In this document: positions 1 to 12,505 of the stretch, piece by piece
Layout: each line of letters starts with the position of its first letter
Numbering within the stretch: the stretch's first letter is position 1
DNA from: Heterobilharzia americana
Lineage: Eukaryota > Platyhelminthes > Trematoda > Strigeidida > Schistosomatidae
Length of the DNA: 64,000 nucleotides
Direction: 5' to 3'
Assembly (NCBI GenBank): GCA_944470555.2
Contig: OX104134.1
Span: forward strand, 108,184,701 to 108,248,700
Notes under the pieces: generated by a model
Databases searched by the model: none
What the model was told of the DNA's origin: nothing
What the model saw: the letters and a program-made list of their open reading frames with translations, nothing else
Program-made: the position numbers and the translations under genes

Positions 1-94
1 AGCTGACAAACTGCATTTTGCATAAGCGTGAAGTTCAAACTGAGTCACAGTCTAAAAAACAAACGGAAATCCAATGGGTAATCTCGTGTACGCT

Positions 95-240
95 CGTACA
101 GTAAGCAATGAGCCACACCTGTTGTGTGAGGGAAAATGATACCAACTTGCTGCTGAAATCTTCATAGATGGAGCTTGGCTCGGACACCTTACCCACACGT
201 TGGACATCAAGTGCTTAGACCAGTAAGCTACAGTTAGGCC
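95..240 (-). repeat. tRNA-like SINE, second family, degraded
   Basis: On the minus strand this matches the copies at 10150 and 21110 in order: a 'cagtgg/ctggtc' head, a B-box-like stretch, 'CCATCTA', then 'CACACAACAGRTGTGGCTCA'. The B box is decayed. Short, non-coding. Confidence 0.5.
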
Positions 241-905
241 AAGTTACAAAATACCGTTTCCTATGTCTTAGATTGATTGGATCGTCCAATGAGTTAAGAA
301 ATCCAGCTGCTTAGTAATCTGTTATCAATGAGTATTTTTCATACTTGTAAACGATTTTCGTCTGGCAATTTTTTCTCATACTTCCTTGTAAACTTTCTGA
401 TTACGCATATTGTGGTGTTGTCAAGATTAAGTTATACGCAGCTGTGTAAGGTGTCCACAAATAATAAGAAGCGACTTATCGTTGATCCTGCGGAACATAC
501 GACTACTAGCAATTTTATCGTTCTTTAAGCTTCAGTCTTCTTCGGTACATTTCTTCATATGAGTCCAGCTGTCATCTTCAGTGCTTCTTTGTCGTGAAGC
601 AGTAACAGACGGCATGTAAAGGGTAAAAACTTTAGCAAGAGAATTGAGGTGTCAGACTAAAACACAGTATTTTGATTTCAGTACTTATCCACGTTCACTT
701 TAGTTCTCTTTACTCAGCTTGAGTGAATGAACCGAGAGTTCGTAGCTGTTATCAGAGTTTATCGTAGTGGTGTTCCAAGTTCAAGCTTAGTGAAAGAAAC
801 TTTCTAAATATGATTTTCCGAATCCCAATGCTTAAATGTTCTACATAGAGATCACAGACATTAGGTTCACTGAACATTATCGAAAAAAATAAATCGCAAC
901 CTGTC
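241..905. other. No recognisable gene
   Basis: AT-rich sequence between a SINE and the broken end of an RTE element. The 66-codon open frame at 328-528 has no family resemblance and no convincing splice context. Confidence 0.5.
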
Positions 906-3722
906 CAACCATTTAGTTACATCTTCATCACCTCTGTCTTATCTAAGTTCACCTGAAGTCAGTTCCGTCCTCGCCACAGGCGGCGAAATCCAAATCTTCT
1001 TCTGGGGTCTTTTCACCAGTCCAGACAGCTTATGCCCCTCTTCTCACAGCTCCTCACAGTTGTCTGTTGCATGATCCAGTCGAGTGCATTCGAGTCGACG
1101 AGAATCAGGAAGATGATCGGTGGTAGTAGGCGGCAGACTTGTCTTACTCCTGTCCCCTGTCTTCACTTCGAAGGCGTCACTGAGCTTTCCATTGTGAATG
1201 ACTTGGCATGTAGCCCCATCATATAGCATAGCATATACCTGCTGTTGAATGAGGTTGATAAAGGCTTGTCACACTAAAACCGTAGTATTGAAGCAGCTAC
1301 CTGCAAGATTATTTCTCGGTCGACGCTATTGAAGGCCTTTTCAAAATCGACGAAGTTGAGGTTGAGTTGAGTTGAGTTGGCTGCCATTCTGTACTCTGTT
1401 CTATGATGATGCGTAGCGTAGCGTCGCAGTTTGATCCACACATGATTTGTTCTACCTGAAGCCAGCTAGCCAGCCAGCCTGCATCTTCCGGTCGTAACTT
1501 TGAGTGCAGAGCAGTGTTTAATCTCTCCAGGATGATGTGGCTGAATACTTTGCTTGGGGTTGATGGGGACAGGAGCATGATTCCGCACCGTTTCTTCCAA
1601 AGACTCAGGTCTCTCTAGTTTGGGAGTTTGACAAGGTAGCCCTTCTTCTAATCAATCGGCTGGTACCTTTCCTTTCTTCCTTCCATCCGTCCAAACCTTC
1701 TTAACTAGTGGTGTGAGCATGTCCTCTGCTGTTTTCTCTGCGTCTGTTTTTAGTGTTTCTGGCGAAATACCATCTGGTCCTGTTGCATTTCAGCAACTTT
1801 CTGGCATTCCAGACTTCACTTCTGCTTTTGTCGGAAGGCTTGTGTTCACTGGTAGTTCTGTAGTTGGGCTGCTGGAAGTATTTCTGGACGAGTTGCACGT
1901 GGTGGCGGTGGTGGTGATGGTGGTGATGGCGGTGGTGGTGGTGGTGGTGGTGGTGGTGGTGGTGGTGGTGGCGTGGTCGATTCAAGAGTTCGTTGGAGTG
2001 GTCATCCATCTGTCACTCCGTTTCTCCTCTCTGGTGGCAACTAGGTTTCCTTCACTATCTTTCATTGGTTTCATCTGCGTTGACCTCTTCTCTCCCAGAT
2101 AATAACCTGGTTATTTGGTTATGATGTTGTCAGGTCTCTGTCTCTGTCTCTCCTACCAGCAGCCTGTTCTGCTTCACTTGCCAGTGTGTCGTAGAAGTGT
2201 CATTTGTGTTTCCGTTTACTCTTCTTCACTTCTTTGTCCAGTGTAGTGTTTTATATATTGTGTTCAGTTCCTCTCTCCATTGTTCATCCCTGCACTTCAC
2301 TCCACTGCACTCCACTGCACTTCACCGGTTCATATTCTGCTCCACCATCTTTCTCTCCCTCCTCTATCACCTTCCATGTATCCGTCGAGATCCATTCCTA
2401 GTCTTGTTTCCTCTTCCTATCTAACTCAGTTGTGCACGTTTCTCTCCACACAACTTTCAAAGAGTTCCAGTGTTTTTCCATGCAGGTCCCCCCCAGGGAT
2501 GGGGATGTTGCTCAACGTCTCCCATTTCTCCCTGATGGCTGACTGACGTGAAGATGTCATATGTAGTTTCGTCCTTCACTTCAGTTCAGTTCAGTTCAGT
2601 ATCGATTCTGGGTGTTGAACTTGAACTATGGTCGATCATCACCAACTTCTGTGAAGTCTTTCAACTTGATTTTGAAGGTAGGTAACTTTCACTAGATAGT
2701 GAGTGGTGTGAACCACCTACATCTGCTCCTCTTCTTCATCTGGTCCTGTGTCCAGTAGGCTCGCTGCCTCTCCACATTCTTCACACTGAAATGAAGTCGG
2801 TCTGATTTCGAGTGTAGTGTATCCTGGTGTCTGGTGAAATCAAATCCATGTCTCTGCCTTGTGAATATCATTGTGTTTGTACACACTGCCTCGCCTCCAA
2901 TCACCAAATCGTTGAATGCTCACAAGTCTGTAAACAATTCTCCATTCTCGTTCATTTCACAAACGAGTGCTTCTCGACCCATGATCACTTCTCTTCCTGT
3001 GTTGCCCACTCCCAGTTTGACCTTCATGTCACCCCACCCATTAGAATGAATTGTGATGTCGCCATCTGTGGTGTGGTCTTATCTATTACTGATTGCAGTT
3101 GTCTGTAGGATTCCTGCTCCTTCTCTTCATGTGCATTATTTGTAGGTGTGTAGCGTAGTGTATCATTGTATGATTGTGACTTTCCTACCCTTTGAGTTGA
3201 ATCTTGCTGTCATGAGGTTTATCGTGCAGGAGGAGATTGGTTGCCACTGTATGGGAGAGAGCCTTTGATGCTCTTCAAGGGGACATCATGATAGCCACTC
3301 GAAAACTCAGTGTGGTCGTGGTTGTCGTGTGGGTGGGAATATCGGAGTAGATTATTGACTCTCCAGTTGACAGTTTGGAGAGTCCACTTCCATTCCACCT
3401 GCAGATTCCTCACAGATTTCAGGCACTTCTGTGCCATACCTTCTCATCTCTTTTGGAATCTGGCAGCGTTGCCAGTCAGCTTGAAACATTTTGCGGACAT
3501 TCCATGTCCCCGTTTTTACTTTTGCTTTCATTGAGAGAAGTGAGGACACATCGGCCGACTAGCTTCCTGAAGGCTTTCTACGACTGGCGTCATTTTGTCT
3601 CTCTGATTCCAGTGAGTAATACGTTTGTTTTTATTATTTATATTTTTTTGTGCTTTAGAGTTTCTTAAGCGATTGTATTGATTTTCGGGTGTAGAGTTTC
3701 TATCCACATTCCCAACCTTCAC
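905..3722 (-). mobile_element. RTE-clade (SR2-like) non-LTR retrotransposon, nearly full coding length, decayed
   Basis: Read on the minus strand from 3722 downward. The start of the apurinic endonuclease is visible near 3520 (KTGTWNVRKMFQ, the usual 'GTWNVRTM' motif), then EEHQRLSPIQWQPISS near 3250 and LVIGG near 2900. The linker follows at 2640-2100. The reverse transcriptase starts near 2000 (pieces equivalent to 'LLNRPA...KLLKNGKATGPDGI'), with PSKVFSHIILERL and LRIIIEQSTEWQ near 1500 and QVIHNGKLSDAFEVKTG near 1210. Frames change repeatedly and stops interrupt, so it is a dead copy. The 3' part beyond the RT palm is missing at about 905, unlike the copy at 52.9-53.9 kb. A GGT expansion sits inside the RT linker. 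Exact family name within the RTE clade is not certain. Confidence 0.8.
1898..1977. repeat. (GGT)n / (CCA)n microsatellite inside the RTE element
   Basis: About 26 near-perfect GGT units. On the coding (minus) strand of the retrotransposon they read as a run of about 22 histidines in one frame. It lies just after the 'LLNRPA' position and probably grew from a short proline/histidine-coding run. Confidence 0.9.
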
Positions 3723-4071
3723 CTTTTATCCGGGTTTCAGACCGGCTAGTAACTAATGAACTATTTAGCCAGGCGTGGTTGTTTTAAAAAAACCACGCAA
3801 CACTTGATCGCCATTATTCTTATGTATCAGTTAACTGAAAACTCATAGTAAGTGAACATTAAATGCTGAGTTGATTTTCCCGATTTAAGGCTATGCTAAA
3901 CTTTCTTTTTATAATCTGTCTACTTAAAACGTGCAGTAGTATGAATATGCACAAATTAACTTTGTTCAGGTCTCATGAGAGTACACTTTCAAATCCACAG
4001 TCTGTTTGATCGTTAGCAAAATTAACGTGTCCCAGATTGATCAGCCTCAAAATTTCATGTTCTTTATCTAG

Positions 4072-4175
4072 GAGCAAACAAAGAGCTACACTGTTTGTTG
4101 ACAATCATATGGTTTCTGGTGAGTTTTCAGGAATTACTGATTCTAACAGTGCACCGGTCAGGGATGTTTATCTTG
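4072..4175 (+). CDS. Laminin-G-domain protein, penultimate coding exon
   Basis: A 104-bp exon between a good acceptor (tttatctag) and a strong donor (gtaagt). Its first base completes a codon, so the preceding exon must end in phase 2. It then encodes 34 residues, including RATLFVDNHMVSGEF and a final DVYLG, and ends in phase 1. The 'lfvDn...G.f...vYLGG' pattern is typical of the second half of a laminin G-like domain (agrin, perlecan, neurexin, laminin alpha). Joining to 5937 restores the Gly-Gly of that motif. No upstream exon of this gene was found in the window; 0.9-3.7 kb is occupied by a retrotransposon. By family the product should be secreted or on the cell surface; which LamG protein it is cannot be told from the last domain alone. 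Confidence 0.72.
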
Positions 4176-5936
4176 GTAAGTCGGAAATAATTAGCTTTCA
4201 CCTTTTAAAATATTTATATCATTCCCAGTTCAGTTTTGAATATACCGGGGAATTTGAAAACCGCACAAACTCTGTCTCATGTGAAATCCTGTCATTAGAG
4301 GGAAACAAATTATTAAAAGTCGATTGACAGATATAGTTCGTATTAGGTTTCATGATTGCTGTTAGTCAATTATAATAAGTATCTGAAAACTCAAATGGTT
4401 TTATTTCAGATTGTTTCAGATAGACTAATTAATTAGTTGTCATTAATTATAATTTAAATGCGTTCTAATCAAAAACGTCTGCGAACTATGCCCCATAACA
4501 TTACTGGTAAATGATAATACTTGAGGGAAGGATGTCTCTCCGATTGTTGTCAATAGTCGAAAGGCACTTTCTGAAAAATATGAAATCTAAACAACGAGAC
4601 TGGTAAACCTGATCATCAGATTTTACTGACTGAAGTAACGTACCAATTCTAATTTGGTCACGTATTTTGTAACATATCAAAATCATACTTCTGATACGAA
4701 TAACTTTTCAAACCAGTATCTTTCAATCTCCAGGAGATAGGGTACAGATTTGAGTATGGTAAGAGCAAAAACAATTACGGAAATAAAATGGAGCACATTT
4801 CCTTTCACTGCTTTCCATGCATTAGCTACAAACAGCCTAAATCGAAGACGTTTTGATTTAATTGACAAATAAATGTTTAATATAATGAAACTGTTTCAGG
4901 CCGAGGGTAACTTGAAAATCCACGGTACGCCGACAGCTCAAGGAAATAAAAGTAGAAGCTAATAGCATACTACATAGTAAAAAATTAGAGTCGGACAGAA
5001 AGGAAAGAGTTATATAGCCACACCTATGTCTGGGATATTTAGGAATGAGTTTAAATCAGGGAGTGAAAACCGTAGAGGCAATAGGAATCAGATAAAATGG
5101 AGGTTATGCAAGGAAGTTAAAATACAGTTACCATGGTTATGTGTCTTTATATACGAAGATAGCATCGTAATTGTTTGAACGCAGCGGCTTCTACAAAACG
5201 AGGAGTTAATGCCTTAAAGAAAAGATGAGCATACTTTCAGTTGGCAAACTGTATTGTCAGCACGATTTATTTTGGAAACTGTTTAGTGGTCTCTGATAAA
5301 AGAATTATCGTAAACTAACGAAATATACTCCTAAACGACACAAAAAATTAGCAAAAAATCACTCTGTTCTGTAAACTCTCCTTGCTAGGTTAGCGTAAGA
5401 AGAGATATCCTTTTTCTTGTTTATTATAAGGTTAGAAAAGTTAAGAGTTGTAAGCTAGATTGACTTATTGAATCTGCCATACAGTGATACAGTATTCTTT
5501 AAATAAACTGATTACCAGCGAGTAAGAGATGCAACTGACTAGTCCTTAGTGTTATTACTGAATGACATCCTTGAGTGCTTGATAGGCATAAGAAAACTGA
5601 ATATAAAGTCATCTATTATGGTTGGCTGTAAGTTACTTCACCCAACGTTGTAGTGTTATTGGTGAAAATGAAATCCTTAAACATATACGTACTCAACAAC
5701 CAGATGCATATAACTTTATCTTTCTCGGGAACATACAATACACAGAACTAGGTGTTCTATGTCACTAAAGCTAAGACAGACAGCTGTCCTAAAAAGGTCC
5801 CCTCCTGACTGTTTTTCTGTTTTAGGCATCTTATAAAGCCATATTGTCCACATGAATGTCAAAATCACCATACATTCCAACTTTTACATATAAACAAACA
5901 TACTCTATCTCTTCACTTAATTTCTCTTTTGATTAG
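4176..5936 (+). other. Intron of the laminin-G gene
   Basis: Bounded by gtaagt and ttgattag. I recognise no repeat family or coding sequence in it; short open frames near 4501-4868 on the minus strand look like chance. Confidence 0.6.
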
Positions 5937-6091
5937 GTGGTACGTTATCAAAAATCATTGGCTTATCACATGATTATCAACAGAATTTCACTGGTTGCAT
6001 TGCTGATATGCTTATCCAGGAGAGGATTATTCCGATTCTTTCAGAAGCGACAGAAATATACGGTCCTATTGAAAGATGTCGAAATATATGA
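5937..6091 (+). CDS. Laminin-G-domain protein, terminal coding exon with stop
   Basis: Begins after a pyrimidine-rich acceptor (cttttgattag) with two bases that complete the glycine codon opened at 4175. It continues GTLSKIIGLSHDYQQ, then NFTGCIADMLIQ, and ends ERCRNI followed by TGA at 6089-6091. 'F-x-GCI-x-x-[ML]' followed about 25 residues later by a cysteine is the classic end of a laminin G domain, the two cysteines forming its conserved disulphide. The protein stops six residues or fewer after the domain, as in agrin and several laminin-like proteins. The intron between the two exons is 1761 bp. The matching phases and the domain continuing across the junction make this a real, apparently intact gene 3' end. 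Confidence 0.75.
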
Positions 6092-6605
6092 GAAATGAAG
6101 ACAAATATGGGAGCAAATCACTTTGTAGGCATCATGCATAAACAAGAAAAGAAAAGGTTCATGATTCCAGTCATTCACCTTCCCTCTTAATGTATAAAAA
6201 TATTAATTTCTTTACTTGTTTATTCACTTATTTATTTTAGGCCCAATTAAACTAACCCATAAGTAAAACCCAAAAGCTCATTAGTATCCTGAAAATATTT
6301 TGTTTATATCATCTGGGGTAAACATTTAAAATATTCATTAGATCATTGAAAATCATTTTTCGCCTACGTTTATTCCCCAAAGTTTTTGGTCTTACTTTTC
6401 TTGCCCATTAAGTGTGTTTTCCTTAGTTGATTCTTTTTTCTTTTGAATCATCCGCTCTATCCGTCCATATCGTTTAGTATTGTTTTACTGTTACCCTTTT
6501 CTTCGCCTTTTTAAAAACAAACAAACAATTTTCTTTTTACCATATTTTATCTAACCATTGACTACAATCGGAATAGCTAATCAAAATATTTAGGTGAGTT
6601 CAAAT

Positions 6606-6611
6606 AATAAA
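6606..6611 (+). promoter_or_regulatory. Candidate polyadenylation signal of the laminin-G gene
   Basis: AATAAA about 515 bases after the stop codon at 6091, the first perfect hexamer I see downstream. The interval 6092-6605 is AT-rich and otherwise featureless, consistent with a 3' UTR. Chance hexamers are common in such DNA. Confidence 0.3.
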
Positions 6612-6880
6612 TGTCTGATTTTAAAGAAACGGAAAAAAACAATTAACTCAGCAATGAGTGTTCAATGTCCAATCGAAGTGAACAGTTTCGTTTTAAACAA
6701 CTAGGTAGATAATTTTGACTCTATTTGTTTGTTTATTCAAAAAAATTTACTTCACGATTGACAGATTAGCGATTGATACAACTCTACATAAAAACGCACA
6801 AATATATGATTTTATCACCCGCACATACAGATACAAAGCAGTCAACTCGGTTTTTCGTACATCAGCGTATACATGCAAAC

Positions 6881-6933
<53 letters not shown>
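6881..6933. repeat. (TTA)n microsatellite
   Basis: About 17-18 uninterrupted TAT/TTA units. The long Leu, Tyr or Asn runs in its open frames are a by-product of the repeat, not a protein. Confidence 0.95.
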
Positions 6934-6934
<1 letters not shown>

Positions 6935-8465
6935 TGTCATTATTTTGCATATTAACTGCTTTTCCTATTCATGAAAAGATATTAAAAAGTATTTTGCTTC
7001 AGTATTTTCCGAAGGATTTTAATCGTTTGTTATGTGCAAGAAATGAATAATTGAAAAATACGACAGCGTTTTATTGAATGAATTGAGTGTTGTTCAGTAC
7101 TGATAACTGTTGTTATTTTGATGTGAAATTCACACAACATGGGTATTGAAAGGATTCACTACATGAAATAGCGGTAATAATGACATTCTGCATAAATAAA
7201 ATCAAGACACAGAAAGGGTTGATAAATAACAAAATGATCAAAGCAGGAGTAGTAATCAAACAAAACTATTTTGCAAAAATAGCTAATTCCAACCAAATGA
7301 CTGAATGATAACCTACTTGTTATGAGACCTGACTATTCTGGGCTGGGTCTCTTGCGAGATCTTAGGTAAGCATGGTTGAGGAATTCCAAAGTTGTGAAAA
7401 ACAGCAATCCAGTCCTCACAAGCTTTTGGACTGAAAACGATTTTCAAAAATAGAGGACGCAAGAACATTTAGAGCTGCTTATCTAGTGACTTTAATTTTG
7501 AGGCATTTTCGGTAACCACGGAAGCTAATATTTCCTTCTATCCAAAATGTGGAGATTTTAATGCTCCGATGTGCTAAATCGATACACCTATCTTTCATTT
7601 CATATTATCATATCACAAAACGTCCACAGCTTTCTTTCAACTTGACATTATTAGCATTAGATAAACAGTGGTTGCTACGAAAACTCCTGGAAGCAAGTGT
7701 GAATTTTTCAAGCCAGTATTTAATGGATTTCAAGTGCCTAGTGTCGAAATGAAGTGCACAGTGACAACAAGTATGCAAGCTTGAAAACGTGACTGATAGG
7801 ACTCTATCGTCACTCATCGCTAGATAATGACACTAGTATGTGTCTAATGACTGGTCAGTATATCTATTCCAGTCCTAGAGGAGAGAAGTCGTGACTAGAA
7901 TAACTCAACAAAACATTTTCCAGTTACAGCACTCAGCGATTCGGGTTAAAATCAATCTGGAAGAAACAGTTCCCTCCAAGTCTCATATAATGACAAGCAA
8001 GCACAACGTTTAGATTAAGCAAACCATTCTGCCAACTCCATTCAACCATTTGGTATCAATACTCTACTTTATACATAATTGTTGAGGAAAATCGGTAAGA
8101 ACTCTAAAATGCGAACTTCGGTTGTGTAATCTGTGATAAGTTTACTCTTTAGGTTAAGCGAACACCCTATTTATTCTTCTGTAGATACCTATCGTATGAG
8201 TGATGTCTGTATACCCTGTAGATTACTCATCTAAGACTGAAGTAGCTGAGTGTACCACTACAAATCCGTTGGGTATTCGTGTTTATATTAGAGTTGCTCC
8301 CATGAGAACCTGTTTATACACTTATTACGGGGCAGCCGGAACCACCCTGATGTGTCAGTCAATGATTGATGAAATATCGGCATTAATGTAAAGCTTCGAT
8401 TGCATTTTTGTCACCTTGCACCATTTATGGCACCAGTACGATATTTGATTCACAATTTACTGTCG
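6934..8465. other. Intergenic, nothing recognised
   Basis: AT-rich DNA between the laminin-G gene and a retrotransposon fragment. Short frames at 7549-7817 and 8200-8391 lack any family signature. Confidence 0.5.
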
Positions 8466-8469
8466 GGTA

Positions 8470-8930
8470 GACTATGTAGTAGTCAGCCTACTAGATGACT
8501 GTAAAACATGGAGATTAAAAGTGGAAGACAAGAGAAGGCTTCAGGTGCCTGACAACCGCTGCCTTTGTAGCATTGGCCATGTCGTGGAACTACCACTTTT
8601 TTGACGTGAAAGTCAGGTGCAGAGTCAGAGACAAGAGCAGTAGGTCATTTGGTCCGATAGTAAACTTTCATCATGCTAGCTGAAGTAGCTTTAGGTTGTA
8701 AAATGTTAGAGATGGCCAGATTAAACCATGGCACCAATTCATAAAATCTCTGACTTTTGGTCTTAGTCATGTAGTAGTTTGTAAACTTTGATATTGAGGT
8801 CTACGTGATAACTTAGGTCTAAAACTGGAGACTCTTGATGATATGGCTTAGAATTGATATCAGTGGTACAGACACATGTTCACCCCAACCGTCGTATAAA
8901 ATTTCGTAGTTCTATCCATCCAGTCTCTTT
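8470..8930 (+). mobile_element. Non-LTR retrotransposon 3' fragment (family B)
   Basis: Plus-strand translation gives DCKTWRLKVEDKRRL and DNRCLCSIGHV, the 'CETWPLRVEDxRRLxVFDHRCLR' block that follows the reverse transcriptase in this schistosome family. Further on come pieces equivalent to 'GGQTKTW...KSLT.GLSHVG' and 'ETL.DMA...QWR'. Stops and frameshifts are frequent. Same family as the copies at 14.7, 26.5, 43.4 and 49.7 kb, but in the opposite orientation. Confidence 0.65.
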
Positions 8931-10149
8931 TTCATGCTTTTCATCCTATTTCTGTATCTTTCCCTTTTCTGCCATGTTTCTTGATATCATGACATGCTCT
9001 GTAGTAACTTTTAACGTTACACAGTAATACCAGGTCCTATTTTGATATTGGCTAGCTAACTAACTAGAATATTTGAGTGCTTAGTTGATCCATCTGTCTG
9101 AATTACATATGAAAACAAGATTAAAGTTCATGTTCTTTTAGTTGTAATCTGAGTTTCGAAGAACTCTCCGTCCTGGTGCGTACTTTATTTTGAAAACAAC
9201 ACATTACCATTTACTAAGTGACCAACCTATGTTTCTTTATAAATACAGCTTAGTTACAACTAAGGAAATAGGGTAAGATATCAGTGATCAACTCCTAATC
9301 GACTTGTTTACATACTACAGTCCTCTTAACTATCACAGGATGAGTATAGACTAGTAATAATCTCTTTGAATAAAGCATTGAGCAGACTAAATTAAGAATG
9401 CAGAAAGAGGAATGCTTAGCATTAGCCGCACTGAGGCTTATCATAGGTACATCTGCCAGCCTACTTAACGAATTTGTACATAATTAGCGAGTTGTGCAAT
9501 TATTACCATATTTTTAAAACTCATTTCCCGATGAGTGGTCAGGAATACGAAACATGATTCAGGAGACTGTTTTCAAGTGTCTTCATATAATTTAAAACAG
9601 GTAAACTAGAAGATAAACATGAGATAAAACCTGCTATAGCTGTAAAATAGGTCAGGTCAAGTAAAAATAGCTAGAGGAAATCATAAAAACACATACTTTT
9701 CAGTCAGTTCAACAAAAAGTCACTCAAAATCAGCTCTTCACTAAAGTTGATATTTAAGCGATATTTAGTTGTTTTAAGACAGGAAAAAAATCCTTAACAA
9801 GCCAAAGTAAAATTAGATTATAATGTTAAAAAGAAAGATAATAATTCATCGATGTTCAGTGCAATGAAGGCCAGAATAGTATTGCTGGAATTTTGTCTAA
9901 AACTATATTTTCAACTCCATAAACTTGAGATATACAACAATAATGATGAATTTATTCGAAAAAAGAACACCTGTTCGCTAATGATTTGATGTTTTACAAA
10001 AAGATATAAAAGTTGATACTCTCATCTACTACACGAATGATGCCAACGATGATAAATTCACATAGTAAGCGATACGCGTTTAAAGTGACTTCGTAAGACT
10101 AACTTATTTAGTTAGTGTAACTTAACAATCATATGCAGTTATATGCACA
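8931..10149. other. Intergenic, nothing recognised
   Basis: AT-rich DNA; the first ~100 bases are pyrimidine-rich and may be the 3' UTR of the preceding retrotransposon fragment. Confidence 0.45.
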
Positions 10150-10275
10150 ATGAAGGTAGTCACATCTGTTGTGTGCTTGTGTATGACTGTACCTGGTTTT
10201 TCAAACCTCAGTAGATGGACGAGGGTTCGAACCCGGTACTCACTAGTTAGAAGTCGACTATCTAGTCCAGTGAAA
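10150..10275 (-). repeat. tRNA-like SINE, second family
   Basis: The minus strand contains a perfect B-box-type motif (GGGTTCGAACCC, about 10224-10235) and, downstream, CCATCTACTGAGGTTTG and CACACAACAGATGTG, shared with the copy at 21.1 kb. The A-box half is weak. Probably Pol III-derived. Confidence 0.6.
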
Positions 10276-12205
10276 CTCAAGTATAATAACATCCAAATCC
10301 TACCACGACCCAAATTTTCATTTCACTTTCAATCATCACTTAGCATCAATATTCACAATGTTGATGGTCTACGATGCTCTAAGAATATCTATCGTCTTCG
10401 GATGAAGCTAAATGGAAATTTTTAGATGAAAACGACTTATATAACGTCATTCGAAATTACAACTTAAGAAATATACAGAGGTCCACGAATACTGATGATC
10501 CTATGTTCAAGAGATCACTTGGTGACTGAAGTGAAACTGACTAACAGTTACGTCTTATACTTCAGTTAGTTGAATGTTCAGCAGGTAACCAGTAGAATAA
10601 TGATTAGAATCCTGAAATGAACTAGCTGTTTTCAACTTCACTTATTTATAGTGCACCTTCCTGGCACCAAAATATAACTAAGGCTAAAATAAATAGTTTA
10701 AATTAAATTAACTAAATGAATCTCTAGCTTGCCTCCGGATGCTTAGGGTGTTTTAAGTTTTGTTTTAACGAGCATGCATCCGAGCAGGCTTGGACGCCAT
10801 TTTGCGCTCCATTGTGCTGATCACCACGCACGTACTCCGAGTCCCTAGTTCAGCCTTAAAAGCCAGATAAGTTGACTAAACTTTTCCCCCTTTCAATATT
10901 ATTACATTTACTTTAATTAAATACATAGCTCCTTCAAATACATTGCGTATCAGTTCTTTTGATTTGTGTTTTGTTATCAGTACTTACACGTTAGGTAAAG
11001 TACTGGTCAAGCAGGTACTAGAGCACATCAAGTTAAGTAGGGTTGATCAAACGTTACGGAATTGTAACACGCACCCCTACATATTATTCGGGTTCATCTA
11101 AGAATCAGTAAATGTCAAGGAAGAATTCACTATAACTATTAAGTGGCTAACAGTGAAGTCCCGGATAAACGTTTCGCTTATTTAGGATTCGTTAGCTGGA
11201 TGCACCTGCATCTCAGTGACTGACGGTGTCCCCATTAAGATTCATACCAAGCACACACCTCTCCAGATGCATGTTGATTGTCCACTAGGCTAATGACGTT
11301 TAGAGTCACATGGCAACAGAAACAGATCAATTCGGTACAACACAACAATCAAGAGGAAAGTGCCAGCATCAACTAAAAAGAATGAATCATTTACAAAATT
11401 ATCAGTTGATAATGATTGCAGTGAAAATTCTATGCGCATTTTCAGGTGTGGACATTAAGATGGGACATTAAAGATATATTTTGGTGGTGATTTCAACATA
11501 GTATACAGAAGTAACGCAGTTCATGTTATACAGAGTTCAATTGTTCGGGAAATAGATATTTCCTAACTTTACCAAGTCATCTTTTTGAAAAACAAATAAT
11601 CTTTTGTAACATCGAGAGACTATTGCTGCAAAAATAAAAAGTATTCACCTACAATAGTGTTTATGAACTATCCGAACTGTCAACTTTACAAGCCGATACA
11701 TTTTATCCCCAAGCATCAAGAATAGAGTTCCTCATCTAAGTACACGTACGCGCTGAATTGCTTGAATTTATTGAGTTACCTAGGCTGCAAAGTGAGGACT
11801 CATTGTAAACGATCTAAACAACGGTTCCCAACATGACCAAACAAAGACAATCGAAGGCTCGTAACAGTTTCATTAATTTAAGTATAAAACTTGGGCAATG
11901 CAGTAGAATTTAATTCCATATAAAATTTGTTTATTTGATTTACAACACACAGTGATATAGTGTAATCACACTATTTTCTACATCTGATTTTTATAGTCCT
12001 GTCACCTCTTATTCTTTATTTCTATTAGTAGTAAAATTTTCCGTATCTCTGGTATAGGTGTTGCGTGTTGATTGATTCGATGAACAAAGACTCAGTAATC
12101 AATCTCTCCACCTAATCATAATCGACTTAAGTATTGTGTGGTTGTGTGTTAATTCATGCACTGCAATAACCCGGTTTTTTTTTTAGATCATTCATCTTAT
12201 TCAGT
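10276..12205. other. Intergenic; one short PLE-like non-coding match
   Basis: Mostly featureless AT-rich DNA. The stretch near 11900-11950 (taattccatataaaatttg then tttatttgat) closely resembles 56955-56995, which lies between PLE coding fragments, so it may be a PLE untranslated-region fragment. Confidence 0.35.
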
Positions 12206-12209
12206 TGCC

Positions 12210-12505
12210 ACATTGCAAATATGATCGATAGAATTCGGTCTGCACTCAGGACTGGACAATATGAAATTGGTTGCACTCCCGTGACCAATCAATACTTGTA
12301 AGCCAGTTCTACAGGAGGGCAATCGTAGGCCGAACAGCTCAGTGGTAACGTCGCTGACTACAACACTGGGTGATGCTGGTTCTTATCTCAGGCGGGACAT
12401 CAGTTCGTCAAGGTTGCAGATACGCCTTGCTGGTGAATGTCAAGAAGCACGAAACCTAGGTCCAGGGCTTCCTGTCGATTGCCTTCAACCAACTAACATG
12501 CCATT
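12210..12505 (+). repeat. tRNA-like SINE with hammerhead-like segment (family A)
   Basis: Order: a 5' leader ('tgatcgata...gactggacaatatgaaattgg...'), an A-box-like cagctcagtggt, a weak B box, then gcttgctggtga...gcacgaaacctaggtc and a tail cttcctgtcgattgcctccaacc. The hammerhead core is damaged here (CUGGUGA instead of CUGAUGA), though GAAA and the palindromic ACCTAGGT stem III are intact. Closest of the copies to the consensus tail. Confidence 0.75.

Noticed and set aside
1701..2102. His-rich and Val-rich proteins
   Set aside because: By-products of the GGT microsatellite inside an RTE element, not genes.
2197..2546. Ser/Pro/Phe-rich open frames on the plus strand
   Set aside because: Antisense of the RTE linker; the same frames recur at 60601 and, reversed, at 15372.
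6715..7050. Poly-Leu, poly-Tyr and poly-Asn proteins
   Set aside because: All come from the TTA microsatellite in different frames.
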